NCBI RefSeq assembly: GCF_002575655.3
Contig: NC_053036.3
Coordinates: 196,386,788 to 196,450,787 of the forward strand
Source: Aegilops tauschii subsp. strangulata
Lineage: Eukaryota; Streptophyta; Magnoliopsida; Poales; Poaceae
Direction of reading: 5' to 3'
Length of the DNA: 64,000 nt
In this document: one piece after another, positions 1 to 11,120 of the stretch
Position numbering within the stretch: position 1 is the stretch's first letter
Layout of the letters: every line of letters starts with the position of its first letter
Program-made: the position numbers and the translations under genes
Notes under the pieces: generated by a model
What the model saw: only the letters and a program-made list of their open reading frames with translations
Told to the model about the DNA's origin: nothing
The model's database searches: none

Positions 1-1560
1 TGCCTCCCGCCCTAGAAGGGCGTGGTATCCGCTATTGAACGGGGCCACTTGGAATGTGATTTCTTCGGACCTATAATTCTCCGGCGTGCCGAATACCACA
101 TCTAGTGTGATTTTCCCAGCACATCGTGCCTCCCGACTAGGGATGATTCCTCTGAAGGTCGTGCTGCTTTGCTCAATGCGGCTTCTGTCTATTTCCATTT
201 TTCGAAGAGTCTCCTCATAGATGAGGTTTAATCCGCTGCCGCCGTCCATGAGCACTTAAGTAAGTCGGAAGCCATCCACAATTGGACTAAGTACCAAGGC
301 GGCTGGTGCTCGGGCAGTTCGGAATTTAGGTTCGTCACTGGCATTGAAGGTGATAGCCGTATCGCCCCATGGATTTATTGCTGCTATGTGGCAGACTTCG
401 GCAAGGCTGCGGAGTGCTCGCTTTCGCCTATTATTCGAGGCGAAGGTCTCGAAGACTGTCAATACTGTATTGTTGTTCTCCACGGGATGGTACTCTGCAG
501 TATTGTTGATGAGGATATCCTCACCGCTCTTGGCCACCTGCCGGAGTACCCAACATGCTCTAAGGCTGTGTGTTGGTATGGTATCCGCTGTACTGTGAAT
601 TTTGCATGACCCGTTGAGCCATCCCTCCAATACGGTTCCACGCCCTGTAGTGGGCTTTTGTTTCTTTGCAATTGGATCGGGTAACTTATGAGAGTACAAC
701 CTTTTAGTTCGGACGGGGGTTTTAGTGAGAGCCGGAGGATCCCAGAATTTTGTATGGGTTTTCCAGGCGCTTTCAATCGCACAGTACTTCTGTACTATGG
801 CCGCCAAGTCAGCGAAGTGTGCTATGTCACGGCGACTTATGGCGTTGAGGATTCCCTTGTCCGTGCAGTTTTTGCAAAAGAATGAAATTGCGTCTTCCCC
901 CCGACAGTCCTTGACCTTGCTCATTACAAGGAGGAATCTGGCCCAATAGTGATGTACTGTCTCTTGGGGCTCTTGTCTAATGTGGGAAAGATCACTTATA
1001 TCTGGGCGGGTGGGTAGATTTAGGTCCGAACCCTGGCCCGACCTGAGACCCAGGAGCGGCGCAGTTTCCGATCTTGAAAGTTCGGGCTCCGGTTTGTTGC
1101 CCAATGGGTCTGGCCCGCTGTCTGATTCTAGGTTCAGAGCTTGGGCCATGTCCTCCCGTAGACGGGTATCCGGCTTAGAGAGCTCGGGAATCCGGACATA
1201 GCTTGTCCTCAAGATAGAGCAAGAATCGCTGTGTTGCTCCTCCACCACCACTATCTGATGGATGACCGGCGGAGAGTTAATCTCCCTTTGGTCGAGTTTA
1301 AGCCCGATCTGATCATAGTCCGTAGCAACTCCCAAGGCGACGATGCGATCCAGGAGCTCGTTCAAAGAAGAGAGCTCCATTGGATCCATCTGCTCGGCGA
1401 ATTCTGAGCCGACGTGGAGACTGTTTTTGATGACCCAAGAAGTCATCGTCGGCGCAGCGGCCGAACGGGCGGTCATGACGAAGCCGCCTAGTCGGAGAGT
1501 TTGGCCTACAGACAGGGCTCCCCTAGAGGTGATGTTGTCCTTGACAACGAGACGAGCCAT
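1..1560 (-). pseudogene. Gypsy gag-protease polyprotein, broken by one stop
   Basis: The gag reading frame starts at 1560 (minus, MARLVVKDN) 47 bp inside the LTR and runs 434 codons to a TAA at 258-256. The central part (LSHIRQEPQETVHHYWARF) matches the capsid-like region of Gypsy gag proteins. Directly after the TAA the same frame continues with LMDGGSGLNLIYEE, a retropepsin active site of D-G-G-S type, and stays open to position 1. The TAA therefore interrupts the polyprotein four codons before the catalytic aspartate, and this copy is unlikely to make active protease. The rest of pol is outside the window. Confidence 0.8.
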
Positions 1561-1607
1561 CCAGCCTTATGACGACGGTACAGTGGAGCTCTCAATGAAA
1601 ACACCAA

Positions 1608-2057
1608 TGTCGGTGTCAAAACTGGCAGACCTCGAGTAGGGGGTCCCGAACTGTGCGTCTAAGGCGGATGGTAATAGGAGGCGGGGGACACGATGTTTAC
1701 CCAGGTTCGGGCCCTCTCGATGGAGGTAATACCCTACTTCCTGCTTGATTGATCTTGATATGAGTATTACAAGAGTTGATCTACCACGAGATCGTAGAGG
1801 CTAAACCCTAGAAGCTAGCCTATGGTGTGATTGTTGTTGTCCTATGGACTAAACCCTCCGGTTTATATAGACACCGGAGGGGGGCTAGGGTTACACAGAG
1901 TCGGTTACAACGGAGGAGATCTACATATCCGTATTGCCAAGCTTGCCTTCCACGCCAAGGAGAGTCCCATCCGGACACGGGACGGAGTCTTCAATCTTGT
2001 ATCTTCAGAATCCAACAGTCCGGCTGTCCGAGGACCCCCTAATCCAGGACTCCCTCA
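1608..2057 (-). repeat. 5' LTR of the left Gypsy element
   Basis: On the minus strand it starts TGAGGGAGTC and ends ACCGACA, followed by TTGGTG, giving about 450 bp with TG...CA ends. A TATATAAAC box on the minus strand near 1860-1870 sits beside a short inverted repeat (CCGGAGGG/CCCTCCGG), as in the LTR at 60075. The LTR end was placed by comparison with the related LTR, where the same gaca/TTGGTG junction occurs. Confidence 0.75.
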
Positions 2058-2712
2058 ACCGCAACCAGAGATTCCATCTCATCGTACCTGATAACTTGAG
2101 GACGCGCGCGGTATGTTCAATCTCACCCTCAATCAGTTGGCATGGCCTACTTTAATGAACATATTCTAAATATTGCTACATTTGGATAGAAGGTGCCACA
2201 TGCACCATATACGTCTAAGGGGATTTTTCCCTCTTCTTTCTATATTAGGCAAATTAATGATGTATTGTTCTTTCCATTACTCTCATATTTCCATGACATC
2301 ATGTTTACCCTATCTGTTTAATTATAGACTTTTGTCCTTCGATTTCAACTGCTGTATAGTTCTTTCAATTTGGGCCCATATTTGCATGTTACCATATTTT
2401 CTTTAACAGTCCTACCATTTTCTGCAGGACATCCCTCGCTATGCAACAGATTATGTAGTGCACAATTTTTCCCTTTACATACATCAAGGCTCCACGAATG
2501 TCATACTGCACACAGACCATGGATTTACAATCGTTGCTATTGTAATACTTGATGAATGTGGTGACTCCTATTTTGGCACTGGCTTTTGGAATGAAATTGC
2601 AAAGTTTTATGTACTGAAAGCTGGCACTAAAATTGCACTGCACATAGAAGGGCCTGGCCATGAGATATATGCTAACTTCCCCGACAAAATCATCAGTCCA
2701 GACTTTGTTTGA
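2058..2712 (+). pseudogene. B3-like domain gene remnant, two 3' exons
   Basis: A short exon (about 2058-2110, reading FHLIVPDNLRTR) ends at a GTATGT donor. It joins an exon starting after TCTGCAG at 2428 (DIPRYATDYVVHNFSLYI) that runs to a TGA at 2710-2712. The combined pattern, a hydrophobic strand with P-D-N-L, then V-I-L-D-E and G-F-W-N-E-I followed by K-A-G-T-K-I, resembles a plant B3 DNA-binding domain; this call is tentative. A consensus donor GTAAGT at 2714 suggests the exon once continued and the TGA may be a mutation. The upstream exons are missing where the Gypsy LTR begins. Confidence 0.45.
2113..2427 (+). other. Probable intron of the B3-like gene
   Basis: AT- and T-rich stretch bounded by a GT donor at 2111-2112 and TTTTCTGCAG ending at 2427. 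No independent coding signal seen. Confidence 0.4.
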
Positions 2713-2901
2713 AGTAAGTTTCTTTTCAACTATCTGCATATGTTGACTTACCCAGCAATGTCAAATGAATTGTGTAGTATTTAAGCAAGCAATTGTTATT
2801 CCCTTTTCTTACTATATCCCTACCTAATAACTTCTAGTTACCAATACACTTTTCTATTGCCCTGTTTTAACTAAATATTCCCTGTACTCCCATTTCTATC
2901 A

Positions 2902-5502
2902 GAAAGCACCGCTGACAAGGAGACACTGGAGGTTGAGAACGGGGCTGCCAACAAGTGGAGGCGGGGCAAGCTAGAACCGCAAGCGACTCCAGCAGGCCTA
3001 GACTTAATCAGCGGTCTCCCCGATGATAAGTTGAGAGTCATCATCTCCCTCCTCCCAATCAGATATGGGACGCGGACAACCCTCCTTTCCCGGCGGTGGC
3101 GCCCCCTATGGAACTCCAGCCCTCTCGATCTCATCAACACCCACGAGCTCTGCCATGGCTATCGCAAAAGCTTGGATGCGTTCTCCAAGATCCTTGGCAG
3201 TCACCTTGGCCCAACCAAAGGCCTTAGAATGGGAAAGTTTTGTTCCAACGGCAAGGACCGAGCCAAGATTGACGACTGGTTCCGATCCCCCGCCCTAGAT
3301 CAGCTCAAGGAGCTAACTTTTGATGATAGGCATATGCGGTCGCTGCCAACGTCCGCACTCCACCTCGCGCCCACGCTGCGTGTCGCCAAGTTCAGGAACT
3401 GCCATTTCCCGCCCCTTAATGACGCGCCCGCTCTTATTCTACCACGACTGAAGCACCTCGAGCTTGTCGTCGTCTGCTTCTCAAAGGGTGACATGGAGCG
3501 CCTGCTCCGTGGCTGTACTGCACTCGAGTACCTTCGTCTTTAGGCGATCAATGGGTTGAGTACCTTCCACATCACCTCCATAAATCTCCGGATTATTTAT
3601 GTGTGTTGCTGGTGCGGCAGGAAGACATCACAAAAGGTGGACCATGGTACGGTCATCCGGGACACACCTGCACTTGAGAGATTACTTGTAGTTGATCAAG
3701 AAGGTCCAACAAGAATCAGCAGCCTCCCCGATGATATGTTGAGAGTCATCATCTCCCTCCTCCCAATCAAATAAGGGGCGCGGACAACCATCCTTTCCTG
3801 ATGGTGGCGCCCCCCTATGGAACTCCACCCCTCTTGACATCATTGACACCCACGAGCTCTGCCATGGCTATCGGAAAAGCTTGGATGTGTTCTCCAAGAT
3901 CCTCGGCAGTCACCTTGGCCCAACCAGAGGCCTTAGAATGGGCAAGTTCCGTTCCAACGGCAAGGACCGAGCCAAGCTTGACGACTGGTTCCAATCTCCC
4001 GCCCTAGATCAACTCGAGGAGCTCACTTTTGATGATGGGCATATGCGCTCGCTGCCAACATCTGCGCTCTGCCTCGCGCCCATGCTGTGGGTCGCCAAGT
4101 TCAGGAACTGTCATTCCACCCCTTAATGGTGCGCCCGCTCTTATTCTACCACGACTGAAGCACCTCGATATCGTCACCGTCTGCCTCCCAAACGGTGATA
4201 TGAAGCGCCTACTCCGTGGCTGTACTGCACTGGAGTACCTTCGTCTTCAGGCAATCAATGGATTGAGTAGCTTCCATGTCACCTCCATGACTCTCCGGAC
4301 TATTTATGTATGTTGCTGGTGCGGCAAGAAGACATCACAAGATGTGTACCACGGTATGGTCACTGAGGACACACCTGCACTTGAGAGATTACTTGTAGTT
4401 GATCAAGAAGGTCCAACAAGAATCAGTGTCATTTCTGCGCCGAAATTGACAGTGGTGGGCTACTCGTCTGACAAATACTCCGAACTTGTTATTGGATCCA
4501 CACCCATTCAGGTACAACAGCCGCCTTCTATCTCTCCTTCTACAAATTAACATTATTTCTAATTTTGAAGATGTTTGTTCGTCTGTCATTCAGAAAATGA
4601 TTCCGACAAGCTTGACCCTGAAACTGCGCACAGTGAAGGTCTTGGCACTAGAATCTATCGGGCCCGACCTGGAGCAAGTTGTCAGTTTCCTTAGATGCTT
4701 TCCGTGCCTGGAGAAGCTATATATCGCGGTGATGTTCCTTTCCTGTTGAATGTTAACCATAAGGGAGTTCAATTTGTGACACCTTTTTCCAAGTTTACAA
4801 TGACAATGTCTACAATTTCTGAAGGTTCTTTTGGAGGATTTCAGTACATACATGCCCCCCATATTGGTTGCTTGATCCATATGTTACATTCAATAAGCAT
4901 TTCTACTTTGGATTCATCTGTACTAGTTTTCTTAGGGAACTTTTCATCCACTCCAACCTCTTGTGAAGAAGGCTACATTTTTCTAGAATGTAATCAAATG
5001 CCCATGTTAATCATGTCAGATCGAAGATGGCATGTTAGTGCATTTTACAAATCTTGCAAACCAAATAGCTAGGCCTGTAGTAATGTTCAAAACTACATGT
5101 AGGCACTAACACGTTTTCTTCTTTTGCAGATAAGATTAGGTCCAGTGGTGGATAATGTGATATAATATAACAATCACGTCGAATGCCTAGATCTGCATGT
5201 CTCAGAAATTACTTTGAACTCCTACCGAGGGACCTTACCGGAGATTATATTCGCCAGGTTATTTTTTCTCAGAGCAAGGGTGCTGAAGGAAATGAGGTTT
5301 GCCCTACATTTATTTCACAAAATGAATGGTGTGTTGGTCAGCGCCAGCGCCTGTGGCAGAATGGAGTAGGCTCCAAAAATGCTGAATTTCATTTTGGAAC
5401 TTCAGATGACAGAGTAATCGGAAGTCATCGGATCAACCCCATACATGACTTCTTAGTGACTGACCCCTTTGGAAAAATTGTGAGGTTTCGAAGCCAGACT
5501 TA
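2902..5502 (+). pseudogene. F-box/LRR/FBD-type protein gene, disrupted
   Basis: F-box proteins of this group are substrate receptors of SCF ubiquitin ligases. The frame after the CAG at 2899-2901 carries the F-box core (LISGLPDDKLRVIISLLPI, then LSRRW) from about 3004, followed by leucine-rich strands (LKELTFDD, LKHLELVVV, ALEYLRL). An exon at 4594-4728 (KMIPTSLTLKLRTVKVLALE, CLEKLYIA) and a last exon from about 5130 (ECLDLHVSEITLNSYRGTLP, later NAEFHFGTSDDR) give the usual FBD-type 3' half. Breaks: no start codon at the expected first exon, TAG at 3541-3543 where the duplicate reads CAG, further stops and indels in the second copy, and a frameshift near 5300. Nonfunctional; splice sites are inferred. 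Confidence 0.75.
3016..4430 (+). repeat. 708-bp tandem duplication inside the F-box gene
   Basis: The segment starting CTCCCCGATGATA at 3016 recurs at 3724, a 708-bp offset, and the similarity holds through the F-box and LRR region to about 3718 and 4426. Both copies are bordered by AATCAG (AATCAGCGG, AATCAGCAG, AATCAGTGT), which would be the exchange point. The second copy has drifted: TAA after LPIK, an extra C in the run at about 3812, and a small deletion near 4118. Confidence 0.85.
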
Positions 5503-6338
5503 GAAGCGGTGATATTAGTTTGAACCTCTCTGATATCCATGTTCAGCGCATCAGCGCGAGCGTTTGGAGCTGATGAGCTGAATTTCATTTCTAATATCAA
5601 TTCGAACCTTGTAATCTTCGAATTTGAGCCATATAACTCTGGAATTTGAACCTTCTAACATTTCGAGCTTTTGTGGTACAATCGTTGAAATTGCATCATA
5701 TGAGACTCGTATATTGCTAGCACTATTTTGACCTTAATATGCAATGGTCTTAGATTTTATTAACCATTCTCGAATCAGTTTACCTTGTCGATCTCACAGC
5801 ACACGATCTGTATAGCTAACTTGACTGCGATCTTCGACAATATTGCACACAGTTGCTTTCTTCCACCGTGTGCAGTGTAGAGCGCAGAATTAATTATTGC
5901 ACTCGAGTGTCCATCATCATCCTTCCGTGTAACTTTGACCTCATCACCCAAGGGTAAACTTATGACCGAAGTCATTCCACACACTTCGTTTTTACATAGC
6001 TTTTTGCCAATAAACGCCCACGATTTGTCCCTCTTCTAGCCGACGCGTGGCCAAACTAGCCGGGCGGGAAGCTTGCGCGGTAAACCGCACGGTAGCGCGG
6101 GAACAGGCTCTTCGAGCCCACGCCTGGGGTGCGGTGTTGTCAAGCGTGCACTGGATTCTGGAATCGTCTGCTATGAATGCCGTGACAGGATGTGACGATT
6201 ACAGGCCGGCCGGCCCCCATTTATTACAACGGCCATTTAACCTACCCTTGTGTATCTTCAACCTTTCAATCGCGCCCCACCATTGCTAGAAGCACACCCA
6301 CCACGAGAAATTCATAGAGGGTATCCTGCGTGGCTCCA
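5503..6338. other. Noncoding stretch upstream of the exonuclease gene
   Basis: No convincing reading frame. The first half is AT-rich; the part from about 6020 is GC-rich and would include the promoter and 5' leader of the exonuclease gene. TTGCACACAGTT near 5846 resembles the CGCACACAGTT motif of the CACTA right ends at 37913 and 41716, so part of this stretch may be left-end CACTA sequence. No left terminus with a matching target duplication was found. Confidence 0.35.
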
Positions 6339-6786
6339 ATGGCGCTGCGAGCGTCTGCCGACGATGAGCAGCAGTTCACCATGCATGCCGTGGTGGACAC
6401 CCACAGAAGGTTCATGGACCTCTCGATGGTGTACACTAACGACCCGGCCCGGGCGGAGCACTCCATCCACATCATGGAGCTGTTGCTTGCCGGGGAGAAG
6501 TACAAGGTGGTCGGGTTCGACCTCGAGTACACCCGCGCTTGTGCCGGGTCTCGTCCCAAGGTCGCCGTCGCCCAGATGTGCGTGCGCCACCATGTCCTCG
6601 TCTACCACTACTGCCTGGCCACAAGGCCTTGCGAGCGTTTCGCCAGGTTTGTCAACAGCCCCCACTACATGTTCGCTACGGTGGACATCACCAACGATGT
6701 AAAGGCGCTCGAGAATTCGGGCATCGCCTGCCAGAATCTTGTCGACATCCAGGGCCAATACAAGATCAGGGGCAGCAAGGACCATG

Positions 6787-6826
6787 CACTAGTAAAAAAA
6801 GACACATACGTGACATTTTGGGCCGA
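6787..6826 (+). repeat. Left terminal inverted repeat of the 30-kb CACTA
   Basis: Begins CACTAGTAAAAAAAGACACA directly after ATG at 6784-6786 and pairs with the right end at 36824-36863. The following motif family (TGACA, ATGACAC, TATGACGATAA) recurs in inverted form near 36660-36860, as expected for a CACTA subterminal region. Confidence 0.85.
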
Positions 6827-7349
6827 ACGAATTTTTTTTCTGTCATACATATGACACTTCTATGACGATAATTGTGACAAAACCCGGTATCATCATAGAT
6901 GTGGTGGGCTCCTACTTTTATGACAAAAAATCATGACAGAAAATGGGTTTTTCGTCCTGGGCGGGCCGGAGACGCAGCTGCATGACAATCTTTGGACCGT
7001 CCATGACGGAAAAAACCGTGGTAGAAGCGAGGGCTAGGAAAATTTCAGGGAGTTCCCGGTTACGGTGGGAGGTCGGGGGCCGAGCGATGCGCGTTTCTCT
7101 CGTACACGTACGCGCGTGTGTGCGAGGCGTTGGCTCTAACTAAACCCGAGCGAGGCGTTGGGCTCTAACTGAACCCAAGCGATTGCACTGCAGGCTACAC
7201 GTTAATGAACCGGAGCGATCGATCGATGGCTGTTAACTGAACCCGATCGAGCGATTCCTTTGCTACTGCTGCTAACTGAAGCCGATCAATTTGATGAACA
7301 GTGAGCGTTGCGCGCGCGCGGGGGGGGGGGGGGTGGATGAACAGTGAGC

Positions 7350-7620
7350 GGTGGCATTGCCTCTGGATGAACAGGACCCCGTGGTATGGAGGGCTGGATG
7401 AACAGTAGACGGTGGAGGGATGCCCGTGGAGGGGTGGGTGAACAGGACTCCGTGGTGTGGAGGGATGGATTAACAGTAGACGGTGGAGGGGTGCCCGTGG
7501 AGGGGTGGCTGAACAGGACCCCGTGGTGTGGAGGGCTGGATGAACAGTAGACGGTGGAGGGGTGCCCATGGAGGGGTGGTTGAACAGTAGCCGGTAGAGT
7601 AGCGCGCGGTGGAGGCTGGA
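7350..7620. repeat. 71-bp tandem repeats, left subterminal array 1
   Basis: GATGAACAGTAG and its variant GATTAACAGTAG start at about 7397, 7468 and 7539, a 71-bp spacing, each followed by ACGGTGGAGGG and CCCGTGG. The array is preceded at 7311-7333 by a (GC)n run and a long G run. Long frames on both strands here reflect the repeats and are not genes. Confidence 0.8.
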
Positions 7621-7699
7621 TGAACAGGAGCCCGTGGAGGCTGGAGGAGGTCGACGGTAGCCCATGGAGGCTGGAGGAGGTCGACGGTGGACATGAACG

Positions 7700-8030
7700 G
7701 TATCCCGTGGAGTCCCGTTTTGCGGTACGCCACACCCCTCCCGATGAACAGGACCCCCGTTTCGACCGTGGGAGGTCTGTTTCGTCCGTTTTGCGGTACG
7801 CCACACCCCTCCCGATCAACAGGACCCCCGTTTCGACCGTAGGAGGTCCGTTTCGTCCATTTTGCGGTACGCCACACCCCTCCCGATCAACAGGACCCCC
7901 GTTTCGACCGTAGGAGGTCCGTTTCCTCCGTTTTGCGGTACGCCACACCCCTCCCGATCAACAGGACCCCGTTCCGAACGTAGGAGGTCCGTTTCCTCCG
8001 TTGTGCGGTACGCCAGGCCTCGTTTCCATC
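7700..8030. repeat. 71-bp tandem repeats, left subterminal array 2
   Basis: TGCGGTACGCCA recurs at 7721, 7792, 7863, 7934 and 8004, spacing 71, 71, 71 and 70 bp, with CTCCCGAT(C/G)AACAGGACC in each unit. The period equals that of the neighbouring array although the sequence differs, which suggests a shared origin by repeated 71-bp slippage. Confidence 0.85.
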
Positions 8031-8059
8031 GCCTGTTCCGTCCAAGCCCTCCCGATGAA

Positions 8060-8420
8060 CACGACCATGCATTCCGTTCCGACCCAGCCGGTTGGCTCCC
8101 ACACGTTCCGTTGCCTCCCGATGAACACGACGCATTCCGTTGCCTCCTCATGAACACGACGCATTCCGTTGCCTCCCCATGAACACGACGATGACGTTGT
8201 TTCTCCGTTCCGACCCAGCCATGTACATGAGCCCTGGCCGTACGTATGCGCGAGTAGGCGTTCGAGACCCCGCCCGTATGTACACATACGTGGCCGTATT
8301 TTCTTTCTTGCACCCTGGCCGCTGTACGTACGTGTACATGCTACGTGCGCGCCTCTACTACGACACGTACGCGCCTCTACTACGACACGTGCGCGCCTCT
8401 ACATCCACCAGTATATATGT
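8060..8420. repeat. Short tandem repeats in the CACTA left arm
   Basis: CATTCCGTTGCCTCC followed by ATGAACACGAC repeats about every 28-29 bp at 8070-8200. A CTCTACTACGACACGT unit of about 26 bp repeats at 8350-8405 next to runs of CGTACGTG. No gene is supported here. Confidence 0.7.
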
Positions 8421-8449
8421 ACGTACATGTTCGCGACTAGAATGACAAC

Positions 8450-11120
8450 TTAGTATGCTTCAACCTGGTGGGTCCCGACTGTCAGGCACTTCCTTACCTG
8501 CGAAGATGTAGCTGGTGGGTCCCAACAGTCAGGGGGGCGAATCATTTTTTTTTGCCCGGACGCACTTCCTTGCGTGCGAAGATGTAGCTGCTGGGTCCCA
8601 GCAGTCAGGGGCAAACGTTTTTTTTGCAAAATACGGTGGCCCGTCCGGTGGGTCCCCGCTGTCAGGTGGAGGAATAATTATTTTGCACGTAATAAGGAGG
8701 CACTTCCTTGCTGCGGCCGTGGACCGAGCTGTCAGCCTCTCCATGTACAGTCCACGTCCGATGGAAGCCGTTCCTTGACCACGTTAACCACGCCGCGCCG
8801 AGAGCACCAGGGCGGTGGATGACGGCGAGGCCTAGGAAGGGGACGACGTGGAGCCGGGGAAGACGCGGTAGTGGATGCCCACACGTAGAGGAGTACGAGG
8901 GTTCACTGGTTCGCTGCTGTGTGAGGCTGTCATCGCCGCAGAATAACAGGGGGTGTGGGTGAGTAGAGGGATGGCCTGGCCAGCGGTAGGAGTAGTAGGG
9001 GCGGTGAGGCCTCTGCCGCATCGCAGCCGGCCACGGGAGGCAGGAGCACGAGGCACGACCGGCGCTGGTTTGGGCGGCTGGAGCAAGAAGACCAGAGGTT
9101 GAAGAAGCACTACGGCCGTTGGATGGACATCGTACGATCACTGGAGCTAGAATCATGCATATTGACTAAGTTGACAAAGCCCTCCGTCCCCGTCAACTTA
9201 GTAGGCCCACAAGTTAGCCTGCCACTATACTGGGTCCCAGCTAACAAGGGGAGTATTCATTTTTTTGTGCGTAATAAGGAGGCACTTCCTTGCGTGCGAA
9301 GATATAGCTGGTGGGTCCGAGCTGTCAGTGGCGGTAACGTTTTTTTCACGAAATACAGAGGCCCTTTCGGTGGGTCCCTGATGCCAGGTGGAGGAATCAT
9401 TATTTTGCGCGTAATAAGGAGGCATTTCCTTGCGTGCGGCCGTGGACCCAGCTGTCGGCCTCTCCACGTACAGTCCACTTCAAATGCATGTCGGTCGTTG
9501 ACCACGTTGACCAGGCCGCGCCGAGAGCACCAGGGCGGTGGACGACGGCGAGGCCTAGGAAGGGAACGACACGGAGGCAGGGAATACTCGGTAGTTGTTT
9601 CCCACGCGGAGGGGAGTACGACTATACGAGGGTTTACTAGTTCGTCTGCCGTCGCCGGAGAATAAAAGCAGGTGTGGGTGAGTAGAGGGATGGCTAGGCC
9701 AGCGATGGGAGTACGGTGGGGCGGTGAGGCCTACACGGCAGCAGAGCCGGCCACGGGGAGGAGGGAGCAGGCAGTCCTGCCGGCGCTTGTTTGAGCGGCT
9801 GGAGCAGGAAGAGCAGAGATTGAAGAAGCACGACGGCCGTTGGATGGACATCCAACAGTCAGTGCTTGTGCGTCAACCTTTTTTTTACGAAAGCCTCAAA
9901 TCTGTGGAAAACAGCATACAGCCCATCTGCCATTATTTCTAATAATTTACAGCCCATTTGCTAATTATTAAGGTTTTTTTGGAGCCCATATTCTTTTTGT
10001 TAGCATTACAGCCCATATTGTGGCCACGGTTAAAAAATTATACGAAATTTTGCATATTTTGGTGCAGTCCGAACTGTTTTTAATCCCGAAATTTCGACTC
10101 ACATTCAAACTGATTTTAAAAATAAATGTATATCAATATAAAATCCAACAATTCTCCACGCATAAAAATTAATGTAATTTAAAATCTCGAAATGAAAAAA
10201 AGATATTTGAAACTAATTGCCGGTTTGATGTGTTTTAAAAATGTACAGCCCATTTCTCATTACTGATGGGCCATTTTCTCGTCCAGCCGAATGAAATCTC
10301 TCCTCGTCTTGAAAGATTTGCAGCCCAATAGGCCTGACAAAGCGACTTACTTCGCAAATCACAAAAAAACTGGGCTGTGGCCGTGGACCCAGCTGTCAGC
10401 CTCTCCACGTACAGTACTCTTCCGATGGAATGTCGTTGACCACGTTGACCACGCTGCGCCGAGAGCACTAAGGCGGTGGACGATGGCGAGGCCTAGGAAG
10501 GGGACGACGCGGAGCCGGGGAAGACGCGGTAGTGGATGCCCACGCGGAGAGGAGTACGAGGGTTCACTGTTTCGGCTGCGGTGTGAGGCTGTCGTCGCCA
10601 CAGGGCCTGGCTAGCGGTGGGAGTAGTAGGGGGCGATGAGGCCTCAACGGCAGCACAGCCGGCCACTGGAGGCAAGAGCAGGCGGTCTCCCCGGCGCTGG
10701 TTTGGGCGGCTGGTGCAAGAAGAGGAGCGATTGAAGAAGCAGCAGGACCGTTCGATCCAAATCCAACGGTTAGTGCTGCTAGAATCGTTTGTTGACTAAG
10801 TTGACAAGCCCTGCGTACGCGTCAACTTAGTAGGCCCACAGGTCAGCCTCCCAACTGGTGCGCCCCAGATGTCGGTGGGAGGAATCATTTTTTTCACGTA
10901 ATAAGGAGGCAGTTGATTGCATGCGGCCAGGCCAGCGGAGGGAGTAGGGTGGGCCGGGGAAGCCTGCGCGGCATCACAGCGAGCCACAAGAGGAGGGAGC
11001 AGGCAGTCCCGCCGGCGCTAATTTAGGCGGCTGGATTAGGAAGATCAGAGATTGAAGAAGCACGCCAGCCGTTGGATGGACATCCAACAGTCATTGCTGC
11101 TAGAATCGTGTGTTCACTGA
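8450..11120. repeat. Long diverged direct repeats inside the CACTA
   Basis: A unit beginning GGCCGTGGACC(C/G)AGCTGTC occurs at about 8714, 9438 and 10379. Each is followed by CCACGTACAGT, GACCACGTT, AGAGCACCAGGG and AGGCCTAGGAAGGG, then about 350 bp later by TTGAAGAAGCA and GGATGGACATC. A partial fourth unit follows near 10924. Flanking segments repeat GTGGGTCCCAGCTGTCAG and AATAAGGAGGCA, and AT-rich pieces repeat ACAGCCCATTTGC. The frames of 60-190 codons found here are repeat by-products. Confidence 0.75.

Larger units (their letters stand above)
1..2057 (-). mobile_element. Gypsy LTR retrotransposon, 5' portion on the minus strand
   Basis: Read on the minus strand, the element starts at 2057 with an LTR (TGAGGGAGTCCTGG) and continues through a leader, gag and the start of a protease to the left window edge, so its 3' part lies outside. 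LTR sequence and gag N-terminus resemble the fragment at 60075-60933, so both belong to related Triticeae Gypsy families, possibly the Fatima group; that family name is a memory-based guess. Because only one end is in the window, no target duplication can be checked. It abuts the B3-like exon at 2058 and probably removed that gene's upstream part. Confidence 0.85.

Noticed and set aside
5718..5731. CACTATTTTGACC as the left end of CACTA E1
   Set aside because: It does not match the E1 right terminus beyond CACTA, and the preceding TAG does not match CAC after 37913.
7195..8313. Several overlapping 60-220-codon frames on both strands
   Set aside because: They fall in the 71-bp and shorter arrays of the CACTA left arm and are repeat by-products with proline/serine/arginine bias.
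8500..10800. Frames up to 188 codons rich in Arg, Gly and Pro
   Set aside because: They recur in each copy of the long noncoding CACTA repeat with shifting frames, so selection for protein is not indicated.
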